DNA from: Tubulanus polymorphus
Lineage: Eukaryota > Nemertea > Palaeonemertea > Tubulaniformes > Tubulanidae
Reading direction: 5' to 3'
Assembly (NCBI RefSeq): GCF_964204645.1
Contig: NC_134028.1
Coordinates: forward strand, 1,798,001 to 1,862,000
Length of the DNA stretch: 64,000 nt
Shown here: piece after piece, positions 10,852 to 23,500 of the stretch
How the letters are laid out: each line of letters opens with the position of its first letter
How positions within the stretch are numbered: the stretch's first letter is position 1
The notes under the pieces: model-generated
Database searches by the model: none
What the model saw: only the letters and a program-made list of their open reading frames with translations
Told to the model about the DNA's origin: nothing
Made by a program: the position numbers and the translations under genes

Positions 10852-12847
10852 ATTTGTTGTAACGAGTTCAGAGACTCGTTTGTGCAGTGTAAATCAGTGA
10901 ATAAGTGTAGTAGCTATATATACATCTATGTTGTCTACATTAGAGTTTAGATCCAGGTTGAATCCTGTCTGATCTGAGTTGAATGTTTTGGGTTTTGAAT
11001 CCAAGTGTCAATGAACCGCCTGATCATATTGTGTCTTACCTCGGGAAGCGAAGGATTATACTTGAAATATACTGTACATCAGGTGGTTTTTTAAAACCCC
11101 AGTAAGTTTAAAGAAATTGATGTTTCTGTCTCTGATTGGTATTATGTGTGTAATTTGGTTTTAGAATGAACCATAAATGTGTGTTGCAATGCGATGAATG
11201 TACCGAAAATACAGATTTGGGGACAAATATTCAGTATGCCAAAAATACATTAATACATTATACTGAAATCATGTACAATACCAGTAGATATAGGCATGGA
11301 CGTATAAACTAGTTTATACGTCCATGATATAGGCAACTGAATGTGAAATGTAGTGTTTGCAGTCTCAGAAGGTTGTAGTACAGTTTGGAGTACAATTTCT
11401 GATTAATGTATATTCTCCTAAATTGATTGCTATGTCAATAGATTTTAGGATTAAAACTGTGATTAAAACTAGGACGTTGTGCTGTGATTTAGCCAGGTGT
11501 TTTTGTGCTCAGCTAGGTGATTATTTTGAGCTGATATGTTCAGTTAGGCTTTGGTAGTTGTGAGGATGACCAATTTGTGTAAGATGTGTCACATTTTAGG
11601 TCAGTCCTACTGAAATACCTTGAGTCTTGCCAGAGACATCTGTGCAGGTTTTCTCATACTGTAATGTAGCAGCTTGTGACTTGTGTGGGTTAGAAACTGA
11701 TTTGTTTCGTGACACGTGTTTGGTTGAAATGATTATTACCTTGTGTAGGGTAATCTGCAAATATATACGTAACTGTGTTTCGCAGATTTTTTGGTTTAGC
11801 TGGATAAGGTCAGAGATCATTGAAAGAGAGTTAAATAAAGTAACGGTGAAAAAATAGAGAAAAAAATTATTAAAATTCGACTCTCAAGTTGAACCTAATA
11901 AACACAGGATGAGGAAATACGAAGAATTTGTTCTATGAAATTCGTAGAATATAATTTTGAAAAGATTTGTACATGAGATTGTATTCCATGTAAGCGATGA
12001 TACTGTTTGGGAATAAATGATGATATCCTTGTGTCAAAAAACGAGCTTGTTTGTTGAATTTTTTTCTCATATGTCGTCTTACAACATAATGACTCGTCAG
12101 ACATCGATATAACGGAATCTTTGAAGTTCCAAAAAGAGCATATACTCAAATTGTATCCAGAAGGAACACCAAAAAAGCCCTTTAGCGTATTAGCCCAATC
12201 ATGTTGAAACTGGACCCCTGTTTTCTCGGGTAAACTTAGTTCCGGATGATGAATATTGGGATGTAGCTGAAAATAAATAATTGTGGCAACTAAAAGGAAA
12301 CCTTTACGACTATTTTTCATTGCAAGTCAGAGATTTTCTTTATTGTTGTTTACAACGCGGACAAAGTTTCATCAATTCTAACAATGAGAAAAGGTCACGC
12401 AGTAGATACATTAACTATCGGCAATTCCTCGGTTTGATTATATCGGTTGAATATCCAGAGATTGGCTGATGTAATCGCAGTTGTGAGGTTCCATTTAGAG
12501 AAAAATATGGCTTTTTCATTCAATAACCATTAAAATCTGCCAGTGGAAGCTAGAATCGCTCTAAAAATCCTGAGACAGTGCAACAGCTTTTGAAAATCGA
12601 ACCATTTAAATTCCGGAGCGAACATGAATAAAACCAATAAAATGACACAAATATCCAGTGTTTTTTGATTTACAATCTTGAGAAAATTTTATCTCTGCAT
12701 TTTACACGACCAGGTGTTTTTATGTACATTGTACATGTATACATACAAAGCTCAGATGAATACAATTAGCAAATTTTACGATAATTCTCCTAAGCCAGCC
12801 ATTGTCTAAACAATTTCATACCGGTAATACAGTAGACTCTCCCTTAA
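10852..12847. other. DNAJC12 3' flank and intergenic DNA
   Basis: No exon chain is seen. An open frame of 141 codons on the minus strand at 11895-12320 begins with a moderately hydrophobic stretch but matches no family I know and has no supporting splice context. It is not annotated as a gene. The first several hundred bases are probably DNAJC12 3' UTR. Confidence 0.45.
11295..11326. repeat. 32-bp perfect palindrome flanked by 7-bp direct repeats
   Basis: catggacgtataaact is followed directly by its exact reverse complement, with no spacer. The motif atatagg occurs immediately on each side (11288-11294 and 11327-11333), as a target-site duplication would. No larger element is present. Confidence 0.9.
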
Positions 12848-13203
12848 GCCTAGCGCACATCGACACTGCGATTGGAGACAACTAGTTGCAAGGCAGTTTT
12901 CGGCGCATGAGAGGAACTGGCTGGATACGATCAGTTGCTTGAATTTGTCGATGTGAGCGAGCTTACGATTGGTAAGCGTCGATCTATCTCCAGTTCCAGC
13001 CAGTTGCCCATGTTCTACTTTTGAGCAACTAGTTGTACTCAATCGCAGTCATATCCGTCGATGTGCGCGCTCTGGATCTCGTCGATCGACACGCGCCATG
13101 CAGTTGCTGCAACTGACCGGTTATAACTAGATTTCGATGTGCGCGGGGTAATCGTTCGGTAGCAACTAGTTGTCTCCAATCGCAGTGTTGATGTGCACTA
13201 GGC
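12848..13203. mobile_element. ~356-bp TIR element (non-autonomous DNA transposon)
   Basis: Terminal inverted repeats of about 42 bp are nearly perfect: gcctagcgcacatcgacact at the left end and agtgttgatgtgcactaggc at the right. Short sub-repeats (caactagttg, gatgtgcgcg) recur inside. There is no transposase frame. Outside it, acagtagactctccc (about 12830) and its near inverse gagtctactgta (13267-13278) form a second, outer inverted pair resembling pogo/Tigger ends, so this may be one element nested in another. Confidence 0.75.
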
Positions 13204-16200
13204 TTTACGTCCTTACTTGACGTGATAATCAGGGAGAATGAACTACAGCCGGAATCTGACATGAAGGAGTCTACTGTATCTCCATATTTCAACAGGTTAT
13301 CGACCAATTGTTGAGGCCAAAAAGGACACCTCCCTGTAAACAGTATGTAAATGCATTACTTATCTCGGTTTCTCCTCAAGAGAATTCATAATTAAAACAC
13401 ACAAAAGCCACTTCGTAATACTTTAATATTTAAGCTTCGTTAAAAGTGATTTTGTGACAATGAATTTTGGATTTCAACATTCTACGTGTAGTGCGTATTT
13501 ATCTATATACAGTGAATTAAGGATATCCTGATCAAGCAAAACAACGACTGAAATCTGCGGACCGTTTTACACTGAGATCATACTTATGGGAAAATATAAC
13601 AGAGTTTTAATTAAAATTTTCATTACTATCACAAGTAGGATCCAGCTATATTATCCATGACATTGAAATAAGGCATATCCAGCTTCAGACTTTTGGATTG
13701 ATTCCAATTTTAACAGTCTGGTTTGATCTTGGATTTAATGTGCTTTTTCGCGCACATGTTGAATAATATAACTGTTTTCTACAAATATTTGCAACATCTG
13801 AAGAATATTGCAGACATTTCTTAAGCTCCCATAAACTGACGAGTCTAATACTTGCAGATTAAAGAATTTAAATTTGATCTACAAAACATTTAAACGTACT
13901 GGAATTTTAACTATTTTCAAGACAGGACAAAGAAAATCCTTCTTTTTCTTCATTGCCTTCATTAAAACCTTCAATATTTGTTTAGAAAACATAGTTTTAT
14001 TGATTATTGATACTGAATACTTGAGATCAATGATTTCCAGCAGCTATTTACTGGGATGATGAAATAAGGATAATATTTGGAGGAAATAAACAAACATGTT
14101 TCTTTGACATACCAGTTTTTTCTGAGTGAAATTACTTAACCATTTCAGTATTGATAGCTTCATAAAATAGACGCAAATTGTCGTAACTGCAGGTTTGGTT
14201 TAATAGGAAACCAGTTTGTAATATAACATCAACAGTTTAGCCACAATCAGCATTGTCTCCTATCTATCTATAAACTACAATTCACAGCTCAAATATTACA
14301 AACCTTGTATTCATCATTTAAAATTCAAAGCGAAGAAAGATAAACTAAAAGTTAAAAGCCCACAGCAACAGAGACTTGAAAATTCAACATTCCACCCACT
14401 AAAAACTTCATAAAAGTGTTGCACAGTACCAATTCTGGAGTGAATTTCTATTTCGTGGAGAATTTGTTGGAGCCAGAAAAAATGTTTACTGTACCCTTAA
14501 AGTGAATATTCACTCCAGGCCTGTGTTCTGAAAAAGCATGCACCCATTATTTTTTGGATTACGAAATCATTTTACTTGAGTGAACATCAAAGTCAAACTT
14601 AGCAATCATTATTGAGATTATAAACGCTATACCATATTGTATGTTTGTAACAGAAAATTAGAATCCTGTTAAATGAAGATAAAGAGCTTTCATACACATC
14701 ATAAGTTGCACACTTGCGTTAATTACTAAATATACAAATTTTTCTATTTACAAAATAATTTATAGTACGCCATGTATGTAATAAATAACAGAATCATTTT
14801 TATCTCAAATTCAAGGGAGCAACATAAAACAATGCCTTTTATAGAAATTAATTATCAACATTACCTGGGTGTTGGCCTATTTTCATGATGTTTTTGTCAT
14901 TTTGAACTGCGGTTACACCACTTAAGGAGTGAATACCAAAAATACCACCTCAAAAAACACCATCAAATCGTCGACACGGCCAAATTACTGAAGCACATTT
15001 CATGATATATGGAATGATAGAATTTGTATCTTTTGCACGCAACAAAACTTTGTAGTTCGAATAATATTTGTCAACATAAAACCTTACTATACAAGAAAAT
15101 CAACTGCCTTCAAACAAGAAAAACTCTGACAAACTTCAATCATCTTTAAATCAACACAAATCACTTGGCAATATTCGGATACAACACATTAACCACGAGA
15201 CATAGCATCAATTTTCATCAACCAAGGTTTATTCTAACATTGAGGGTCCCAAAAACACATTTCAGATCTTGTACTTGGAAATTGGTCCCTACAAGATTGC
15301 ATCACTACCATAACTAATAATCCTTCAAGCATTAAAACCATCAACACATTCACATACGAAGGAAGTTCACGAAAATATGTAAAGAATATCATTAAATTTT
15401 TCTAGAGGAGACAAACAGTGAAGTATCTAAATGATATGATTCTTCGCTACGTTTAACTTCAAAGCAACATTCAGAACTTTTTATTCTATAGCAGTTTGAC
15501 TGATTACTGATGAGCTTATCAATCAGTAATTTAAAGCATAGTTCATTTGAGTAAAGAATGAAATCGACGAATAAAATAACTTCATTGTTCGTTTTGAAAT
15601 TGGTATTTTACTCTCTTGACATACGTTTTAACCTACTTTTGACTTTTAGCGACTCAAGAAAATGCACTTCACTGTCGGATACTAGAATACATACAAAGCA
15701 GTCGATCAATTTTGAAAAAATTTTCGCCAATTTTCAAAGAACAAAGAAACGAACATAGTTCTGTTCCATACCAGCCAAATATTCAGCACATTTTAACATT
15801 TGATTTTAATCCCTGCATGATTAAAGCTTTTAGCTCTCTTTATCTCTTATCAACTGGCCGGATTTATGAGACGCATCAACAGTCCTTTCACTTAACAGTT
15901 AAACGAAATGAAACAAATAATCGTACACATATTCGATACATGTAGTATTCATTAGTATTGACCACTATACGACAACGATTCAGCATCTAATTTTTCGAAT
16001 GTTTTTGAGAAAAATAAAAATTTCTTCCGATTATATTTCTTTTCACGTATATGAGATCCGCTGAAAAGCTTGCAACTGATTTTTCATACCCTACACAAGT
16101 ATTAAAAGCATCGGCAAAAAGTCGTCGCATCATTACAACTTTGACCACAACGCCGCCGCCACGCGACGGTCAACTCGGCTTTCATCCTCATCGCTCGCAA

Positions 16201-16207
16201 AATCTAA
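13204..16207. other. AT-rich non-coding DNA downstream of MOB1
   Basis: About 3 kb with no supported exon on either strand. The open frames are short and compositionally biased. Because MOB1 is transcribed toward this region and its relatives have long 3' UTRs, part of it is probably MOB1 3' UTR. I could not place the polyadenylation site. A short inverted pair around ggagtgaat/attcactcc lies at 14437-14517. Confidence 0.5.
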
Positions 16208-17971
16208 TCATCGTTCTTTGCTCGTTAGACGTTCAATTAGTTCTGATAGCGGAGCCAGCTCTTTTTTCTCGATCAAATTGAACTCTTGAACGAAGAATAT
16301 GAAATGTTTAAACGATGTGTTTAGATGCGGCTCCTCGCTCAATGACACAACCTCGCTGAAGTGTTGATGATATATATGTGCGTACACGCGGAACAAACGT
16401 TTCAATATTGTCTTCGCGATTGACAGGAAATTTTTCGGAAATGGAACGCCTGGAAAAGTTAATAATCAATACTCAGTTAACTAAACCTGTTTAATCCAAA
16501 TAATTTTGATCCAAATTTTAGATGGAAATTACCGTATTCACCTAAACGTATACAAGAAAACCCCCTTAATTCAGATCATTTGAGACAAACAAATTAAAGT
16601 TATTTTACATACATCAAAGGACCTAAATTCATCTGGATTCTGATCAAAATCCTGATTAAACTGATCACGATTTGACTAAGTGGGTTTCATTGTTTGACTT
16701 TTCAACAGGTACCGGTATCTTTGCATAAATTGGATTGGTCCAATATAAAAGTCATTCAGGGTTTAATACTATATTTTCACCTGCTAAAGGGGAACAACAG
16801 CTGAAATGTTTACAATCTCACTCACCAATTTTAGAAGGAAATATAGTTTCATCATCTAGTTGATTTTGGACCCAAGTCATTAGATAATCGATATATTTTG
16901 GTGCCGAACACTTGATCGGTTTTTTCACAGTCTGTCCATCTGCCCAATGGTATTCATATTTTGGCCCCGCTGACATAACCGGACATTTTTCTTCCATACA
17001 AAATTCCGTTATTGTTCCGTACAGCATGTTTATCTGATTGAAAAAATCCACAGCTGAAACGAGAAGAAAATGTACCTTAACATCAGGTAAGATTTTCATT
17101 CATCTCAAATCAAATAAATCCTGAAATTCTAAGATTAGGGCCACAGAGTTGAACAGGTGTTTAACGCCCCTCTGATGCAAGTGGTATCGTAATTTTGACT
17201 CCCGAAATTCTTAAATTCGTCTATTTTTTGACTATATACATTCTTCCTGGAAAAACTGTTCAACAGTTGCAGGTTACAAATATGACCCTTCTTAGTTTTA
17301 GGAATCATTTTTGGGGCAGGGTGCCGGGTTCGGGTTCATGAAAAAATTCAAGCTTAAAACTTCCAAGTTTGACTATAGTTCTGATCTAAAACATGGAAGT
17401 AACCGATAGCAATTCGAGTTTAACATTTTAGTGATATCGGGAGCAGGACTTTAAGAACTTACTATTAACAGCCACCCATTCATTGAGATCTTCACCCTCC
17501 GGAAGCATCACTGCTAATCTTAAATTACCACTACCCAGCGTCGCCGCAGCATGTTTCATTAAATCATACTGATGCGTTCCTTCAGGAATGTTCTTCTTCG
17601 GCTTGAATGTTTTGTTATTTCGGCTTCCACTGAAACGAACAGATTAAATATTTCCGTCATAGGAAACTGACGACAGGAACCTCACAATGAATCACTGAGT
17701 ATTGGTTGAGGTGCTTTGTGTATTTATCATTCAACCACCAGTTACACTGTCACCATCGACGGCTGTCTGAAGTCGATGAGTAGAGGAGGGCCGTAGAGGA
17801 GGTCGAGTTAGGAAATGGATTAGGGGTTATAGGCCTGAATTTAATACTATTCTTCAGTAGGTCACTGATCGAATTGATCCATCAGTTTTTAGTGTAAAAC
17901 AAGGGAGCTGTCAAACATTCCGAACCGGAAACGTCAAAATATACGAAGAATACTCACAATAAGAAGCTCAT
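16208..17971 (-). CDS. MOB1: MOB kinase activator 1 (Hippo/NDR kinase co-activator)
   Basis: Four exons on the minus strand join in frame: 17971-17958, 17629-17463, 17053-16826 and 16449-16208, giving exactly 216 aa, the usual MOB1 length. The first exon is only 14 bp (MSFL plus part of F). The zinc-binding pair C79 and C84 sits in EFCMEEKCPVMSAGP, and the histidine pair in AHIYHQHF. CSAPKYIDYLMTWVQ, DDETIFPSKIG and LNTSFKHFIFFVQEFNLI are MOB1 signatures and differ clearly from MOB2, MOB3 and MOB4. MOB1 binds phosphorylated MST/Hippo and activates LATS and NDR kinases in growth control and mitotic exit. The protein looks intact. A GGTCCAGTTTCAC-family MITE lies in intron 2. Confidence 0.97.
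17321..17450. mobile_element. MITE in MOB1 intron, relative of 3986-4114
   Basis: The middle phrase (ttcaagcttaaaacttccaa, later acatggaagtaaccgatagc and cgagtttaac) parallels the 3986-4114 element word for word with substitutions. The terminal repeats are more eroded. It has no coding content. Confidence 0.65.
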
Positions 17972-18152
17972 TTTCTCGCCTTTTTCGGCCACCGTCGGAA
18001 AATTATTACCCCCGAAAGATCGATTATATTCCGCAATCGCCGGTTGTCGAAGGACGGGATTTTCGGTCGACCGATGGGTTCACATTTAAACGATTATAAA
18101 ATATAGACGACGACAAGTTTTGGGTTCAAGTTGCAAGTATTTCCGGGTCAGT

Positions 18153-18308
18153 GGGTCGGGGATATTTCACAGACCACTTTCTGCATAATGAGGATTTCCC
18201 GATGACGTAAGATACCTATTTGATGAGTGTGAAAGCACTACGTGACGTCATACGAAATTCCTCGATTTGCCAAGGTGGTCTCCTCCTCTATGTGAAATAA
18301 CCCCGACC
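18153..18308. mobile_element. ~156-bp TIR fold-back element
   Basis: The left end ggtcggggatatttcacaga and the right end tctatgtgaaataaccccgacc are imperfect inverted repeats. Inside lies a second pair (accactt/aaggtggt) and tgacgtaag/tgacgtcat words. It lies just upstream of MOB1, so it may have been recruited near the promoter. Confidence 0.65.
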
Positions 18309-20546
18309 GAGTCGGTGGTCTGGGTGACAATCTCTCGTCGCACTTGCGAGATTGCGCCTTTTTCATTTCTTACGCCCTTCTTATTCCGTAGACAAAAGCT
18401 ACAAGAGATCAAATACTTCCATATTTAAGCTAGTTTTTATCCGTTAATTCTATTCGACTAATTTATTAACTCGACGTTTCGACAAGTGGTTTTCGTGTTA
18501 TGTGTGCTAAAACCCGGAAGTATTTTTTGCGCAAGATCTCCAAAGTTCTTCAAATCAAAATATAAGACGGAATTGCTTGGATTGTTACTTCTGTTGGCCA
18601 TCGATAACGCATTGATAAAAAGAGGATTGGTCAGAATCAAAGGGCCAGGTAAATAGTATAGTTTTATGTCTTTCCTCCGACTTTCGCCGGTTCAAGACCT
18701 GCAAAAATTAAGTAAGAAAGACTCCAAGTCAAGAGTCAAGACAATATTCGCGAGAAAAAAAGAGAAAGCTGCTGCCTGCGTAATGATGGGAACTGTGGAG
18801 CATAACGCTGAGTGATAGTTAATCCCTTAAGTCAGCTATGCTACATATACAGCTGGAATAGTTTAACCGAAGGCAAAAAAGTTGTCCTTGCCCCGCCTGT
18901 AAATAATTTCAAAAACAGATTCCACAAAATTTGGGAAGTCAGACAAAGCGTCCATCAGTCTCGACCAAATTGAACTTGAACTGAATAGTTGGACACATGT
19001 CTTCCTCTTTTTAGATACTCGGTAGACGGTCTTTCTTTAGACGTTTTTCACCGAGGCAACTAATTAAGATAGTATCTCGGTCTAACTGCAGTTTAGGTCA
19101 CCTTCCAGCAGAGTTGTGCCTTATTAGTACCAGTCATTCAACTACAGCTACATACCGGTACATACCGGTACTAGACTTCCATAATATGGACACTTAAACT
19201 GCGATCGTTCTGCATGAAAATTCAAGAAAGCATCAGAGAAATTTAAAAAGTCGGCATTTGAACCCACCACCTCCGGCTAAGCGCAATGTTCAACCTTGAA
19301 GTGCTCCAATGTTCAACCACCCCATTCTATCTATTTACTTATAGCGCCCTAAAGCCCATCATCAGATCTAACTCTGACAGAGTCAAATGTTTATCTCAAC
19401 CTTAAACTTTACCTTATCCTTAAATCTGGCCCTACATATCGAGTTACCCTTCAACCTTTTTGGACCCGAATTCTAAAGACCAAATTTTAACTGGGTTGCC
19501 CAAATATCACATTAGAATGATGCCATATTGGCAAAATATCCTCTTTTATTGCTGCAAACAGAGGCTAGCAGAAAAGGTGGCGTGACAAAAAAACATGATT
19601 CTGGAGTAAATCCAAGGTCCTACCTCCAACGTGGGAGGAATTTGGAAAGTTCAGGGGAGTTCACAACAGCAAAGCCTACTGATTTTACTTCCTAGATTAG
19701 AATCATATTGAAAATTATTTCATTCTCAGTTTAAGGTTCAGTCAACAAATCAATGTCATGTTCAAAATTCTGTGTTGGAAATGAATTTTTTCTTCATTTT
19801 TGCAATAGGCCTGATCTTGTTTGTACAATTTTTACAATATCATAGGCTATATCCTCCTGTGTGTGGTACAAGGCTGTTGTTATGTTTCTCAATGCATATG
19901 TGACTTGTCTCATGTAGTACTGATAGATAGTATTCTAACCACATGTTTTAGTGTTTAGCCGCGTATCGGTGCGTTCTACTTACAGCCTCACTTATGGGGT
20001 ACAAGGTGTTTACTCGGTAAATTACTAAATTAGGGAGAAATCAAGCCTTGCATAAAGCGTTGAATCAAATACGATTAAAAGAACGCTAATTAATTCACTG
20101 TATGACATTTGTATTAATAATGATGATTTATTGTAATGATAATTGACCCAGTATCAGAACTGTGTCGCTGTTATCTTTGCATCCCTTCATGAGCCTCATT
20201 GTGTAGATGTGGCACTTTGACGTGCCATGGTTTCGTTTTCTTTTTTTGAGGGGGTCGTATTACGAGTTGTTCGGTCTCACAGACTCCACTGACAGCCAGT
20301 TAAATAGGTTGGAACGTCATTTATGAAATAGCAAATATTTTAGAAGAAAATCATACCAAAATCCCATCATATATTTCCTAAGTTTTTTCTATTTAGTTCG
20401 GTGGTATTTTCTTAGGAACTTTGATTTAGAAATGAAGAACTTTTTTGACGTGGCACCTGTGAGATTTGTAACTGGTCCCTCTATCTTTCATTACAGTGTC
20501 TATATGAATTACTAGTCTATTCAGCAGTAGCTGCAGCAGTGTGAAA
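18309..20546. other. intergenic DNA between MOB1 and the P4H alpha gene
   Basis: The two genes point away from each other, so this stretch together with 17972-18308 should hold both promoters. I see no clear TATA box near either start and no exon. A repeated taccggta word occurs at 19154-19171. Confidence 0.5.
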
Positions 20547-23500
20547 ATGATGCATGCTGTGCCGATATTCACATTAATAATCATCGTCCAGTGTCACCGA
20601 GTCGTCGAGGGCAGCGGTGAGAAGTTCACCGCCATCATTGAACTGAAGAAAGTTTTACACGCCGAACGTGATATCGCTAATGAAATCGATGATTATATCA
20701 AAGCTGAAGAGGACCGTTTATCGAAACTGCGCAGGTCAGTATATACTTACTTAGCCTACTAATGTCTGTTTGACAAACCTGATTGGTCTGGCGCCTCCTT
20801 TTTCCAATCAGTTGTTGTTGAAAAATATATTGGGAAAATGTTAGTATTCGTTTTTTGAAAATAATGATTTTATAAGCAGGAATCAATTTTCTTATGCCGC
20901 TCGATGGGACTCAACGACAATAAATTTCTTGTTATTCAGCGTTTTGCCCCTTTCAAATTTGTTTAAAAAAAATGAGATTTACCAGTCTATAGGATAATAC
21001 ATTTCTTAAAAAGATTCGGTCCGTTTTGGATTTGTTTCTACTGAAGCCTGTGGTTTTTATTCTACATGAGCCTGTTTTCTATTGTCACTGTGATGAATAC
21101 AATAAAACCTGTGTTAGGAAGCATAGATATTCAGGCTACAGTTCTCAGTATTTCTTCGTTATGTGATGTGGTCTATAACCCGCATGAGCCTCTGGCAAAC
21201 TGAGAAATAAATGGTTTATTGAGAGCAATTGTTTATTTTCAGGATCTCTGCTGACTATAAGAAACACAGTCACGATGCTCTCCTCGACACTGAGAGATAT
21301 TTAGGCAATCCTGTCAATGCTTATTTGCTGGTGAAAAGATTTACTATCGACTGGAACAACATCGTTCAATCATTCATTAGTAATAGTACTATTCAAGGTA
21401 ATCAAGTCTGTATCTAGTGATGCATACTTCTTGGTGCTTACAAGTATTCAGGGTGGCCAATTACTGGAGATCAGGCAAGATTCGGGGAATTTTTTTTTCT
21501 TTTGAAAAGTCAGGTAATAGTCATGGAATTTTGTTTAAAAAAAGATTAGAATCAGAGAAGTCGGGGAAATTTGTTGAGATAGTCAGATAGTATTTGATTT
21601 TGAGGGTAGTCTCGGAAAATTCCAGGATAAAGCAAATCAAATGAAGGTGGCCACCCTGTTTTGTGAAAAATGATTTTATTCACAACAGAATCAACGATTA
21701 AATCGAAAAAAATCTTCGAGAAAGTTTTTAGATTTCTTTTTTTTTCTAAACAGAATTAGTGAATAAAATCAACACTCGTCAGGACGACTTCCCGGACGGC
21801 GATGACTTATCTGGCGTTATCACCGCGTTGCTGCGATTACAGGATACGTACCAAATACCAGCCTCAAAAATCGCGAAAGGAGAAATTGCCGGCGTCGATG
21901 GAGATAAGACCCCGGAACTTAGTGGTTAGTTTTGCGATGAGGTTTTCTGTTTAAATGTTCTCTTGAAGACAGTAATTTAACTCTTGATTATGATGAGATT
22001 TCATACTAACTATTCGTTGAAAACTAAACATCTATGATTGACAGTTAAAATATAGATGATTTTTTTTAGAAGATTCTGTTGATTCTTCTAAAAGTTTATC
22101 TAGATTTAGTATATTACTAATTGCTATTTTGCACCGGTCATCAATATGCTATCGTGCTATTTTGCACGTGAACTGGTCATCAATTGCAAGTTTGAAATAT
22201 ACCCTGATATGTGTGCATGGCTTCGTTATAGACAAATGCCTATATTCTCTGACAAATTTGACTACCATATCCCCCAAAATCCTTTAATATAGTTGTTATA
22301 GATTGAATGATTAATCAATAATGAGCTTATTTAAGTTGTCATTTCATAAAAGGTATTTATGATTACAGAGTAATATCAGTGGTAAGTGTTCACCTGTTAA
22401 AAGTGTCGCTTCAGTTATCTGCTCGCATACCGAGGGTAGTCATTTTTGAAAAATTATTAAGATTAGAATTGTTGACATTTTGACTTTTAAAAAAAGGTGA
22501 TGAAATGATGATTCCTGACAATGTTAGCGGATAATTGAACATAAAACGTGGTCTGGAGGTATTTTAGAAATTCTGGATTAAGTTTTAAATCTGGGGCGTC
22601 TGGTGTAGGAAAATGGAAAAGGATGAATCTACTTTGTCATTTCAGTTCATAAATGAATAAATGTGATACAAATTTTGTCTGAAAATTAGGCATGCTGCCT
22701 TCCTAGAATACAGTAGAACTCAGCTCTGAGATGCACAGTTGCGAAGTCTTAATGGTCAAATATGGCTATGGAACCACAATGAGCTGTATACAGATCATAT
22801 GTGTAAAGTCTTCACTGTGCAACGCGGACCCTGATCAGTAAAATTCAGGTTTATAGCATGAATATGCATGTACTATATTTGTATTATAGCTGCTGATTGT
22901 TTTGAACTGGGACGAGCGTCATATAATGTCGGAGACTATTACCACGCGATACCTTGGATGCAAGAGACATTGGATAGAATTACTCTACTCTCTGACCGTA
23001 CCGTCAACAAGGTTACAGTTCTCGATTACTTAGCATTCTCTATTTATAAGGTCAGTGCTCTTGTCAGACTCTAAAACGAAGAGTGTATCATTTTCGAGTC
23101 CATGTTCAGCCTGAATGTGAAGCCATCTTCAGTGAATGTAAATTAAGTAAGAATATAGATGTCTCTACCGGTGTCCTTAATTTCAATTCGAGTTTTCAAC
23201 GTAAAGGTGAGTAATTTGGGAAAATTTCCTGGCAGTCGATGACATAGTTACAAACATCTTCATTCTTCATGTAAGTAGTACTGCTATTTAGCTTTGTAGA
23301 TAGATCATTACCTAGTTTGTGAAAATATCCGATTGTTAAACTAAACCACAGACAAGCTACTAACTACTTCGTAGAGTGATATTACGTAAGAACGTTAATT
23401 AGAAAACCTTGCTTCACTTGTATATATAGACATAGATGCATGATGTACAATGCTTTCTCCATCCCTTTATTAGATTCACTAACGTATTATTTACTAACAA

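Noticed and set aside
11895-12320. 141-codon open frame on the minus strand with a hydrophobic N-terminus
   Set aside because: No family resemblance, no splice partner, AT-rich composition, and length within what chance allows in 64 kb. Not called as a gene.
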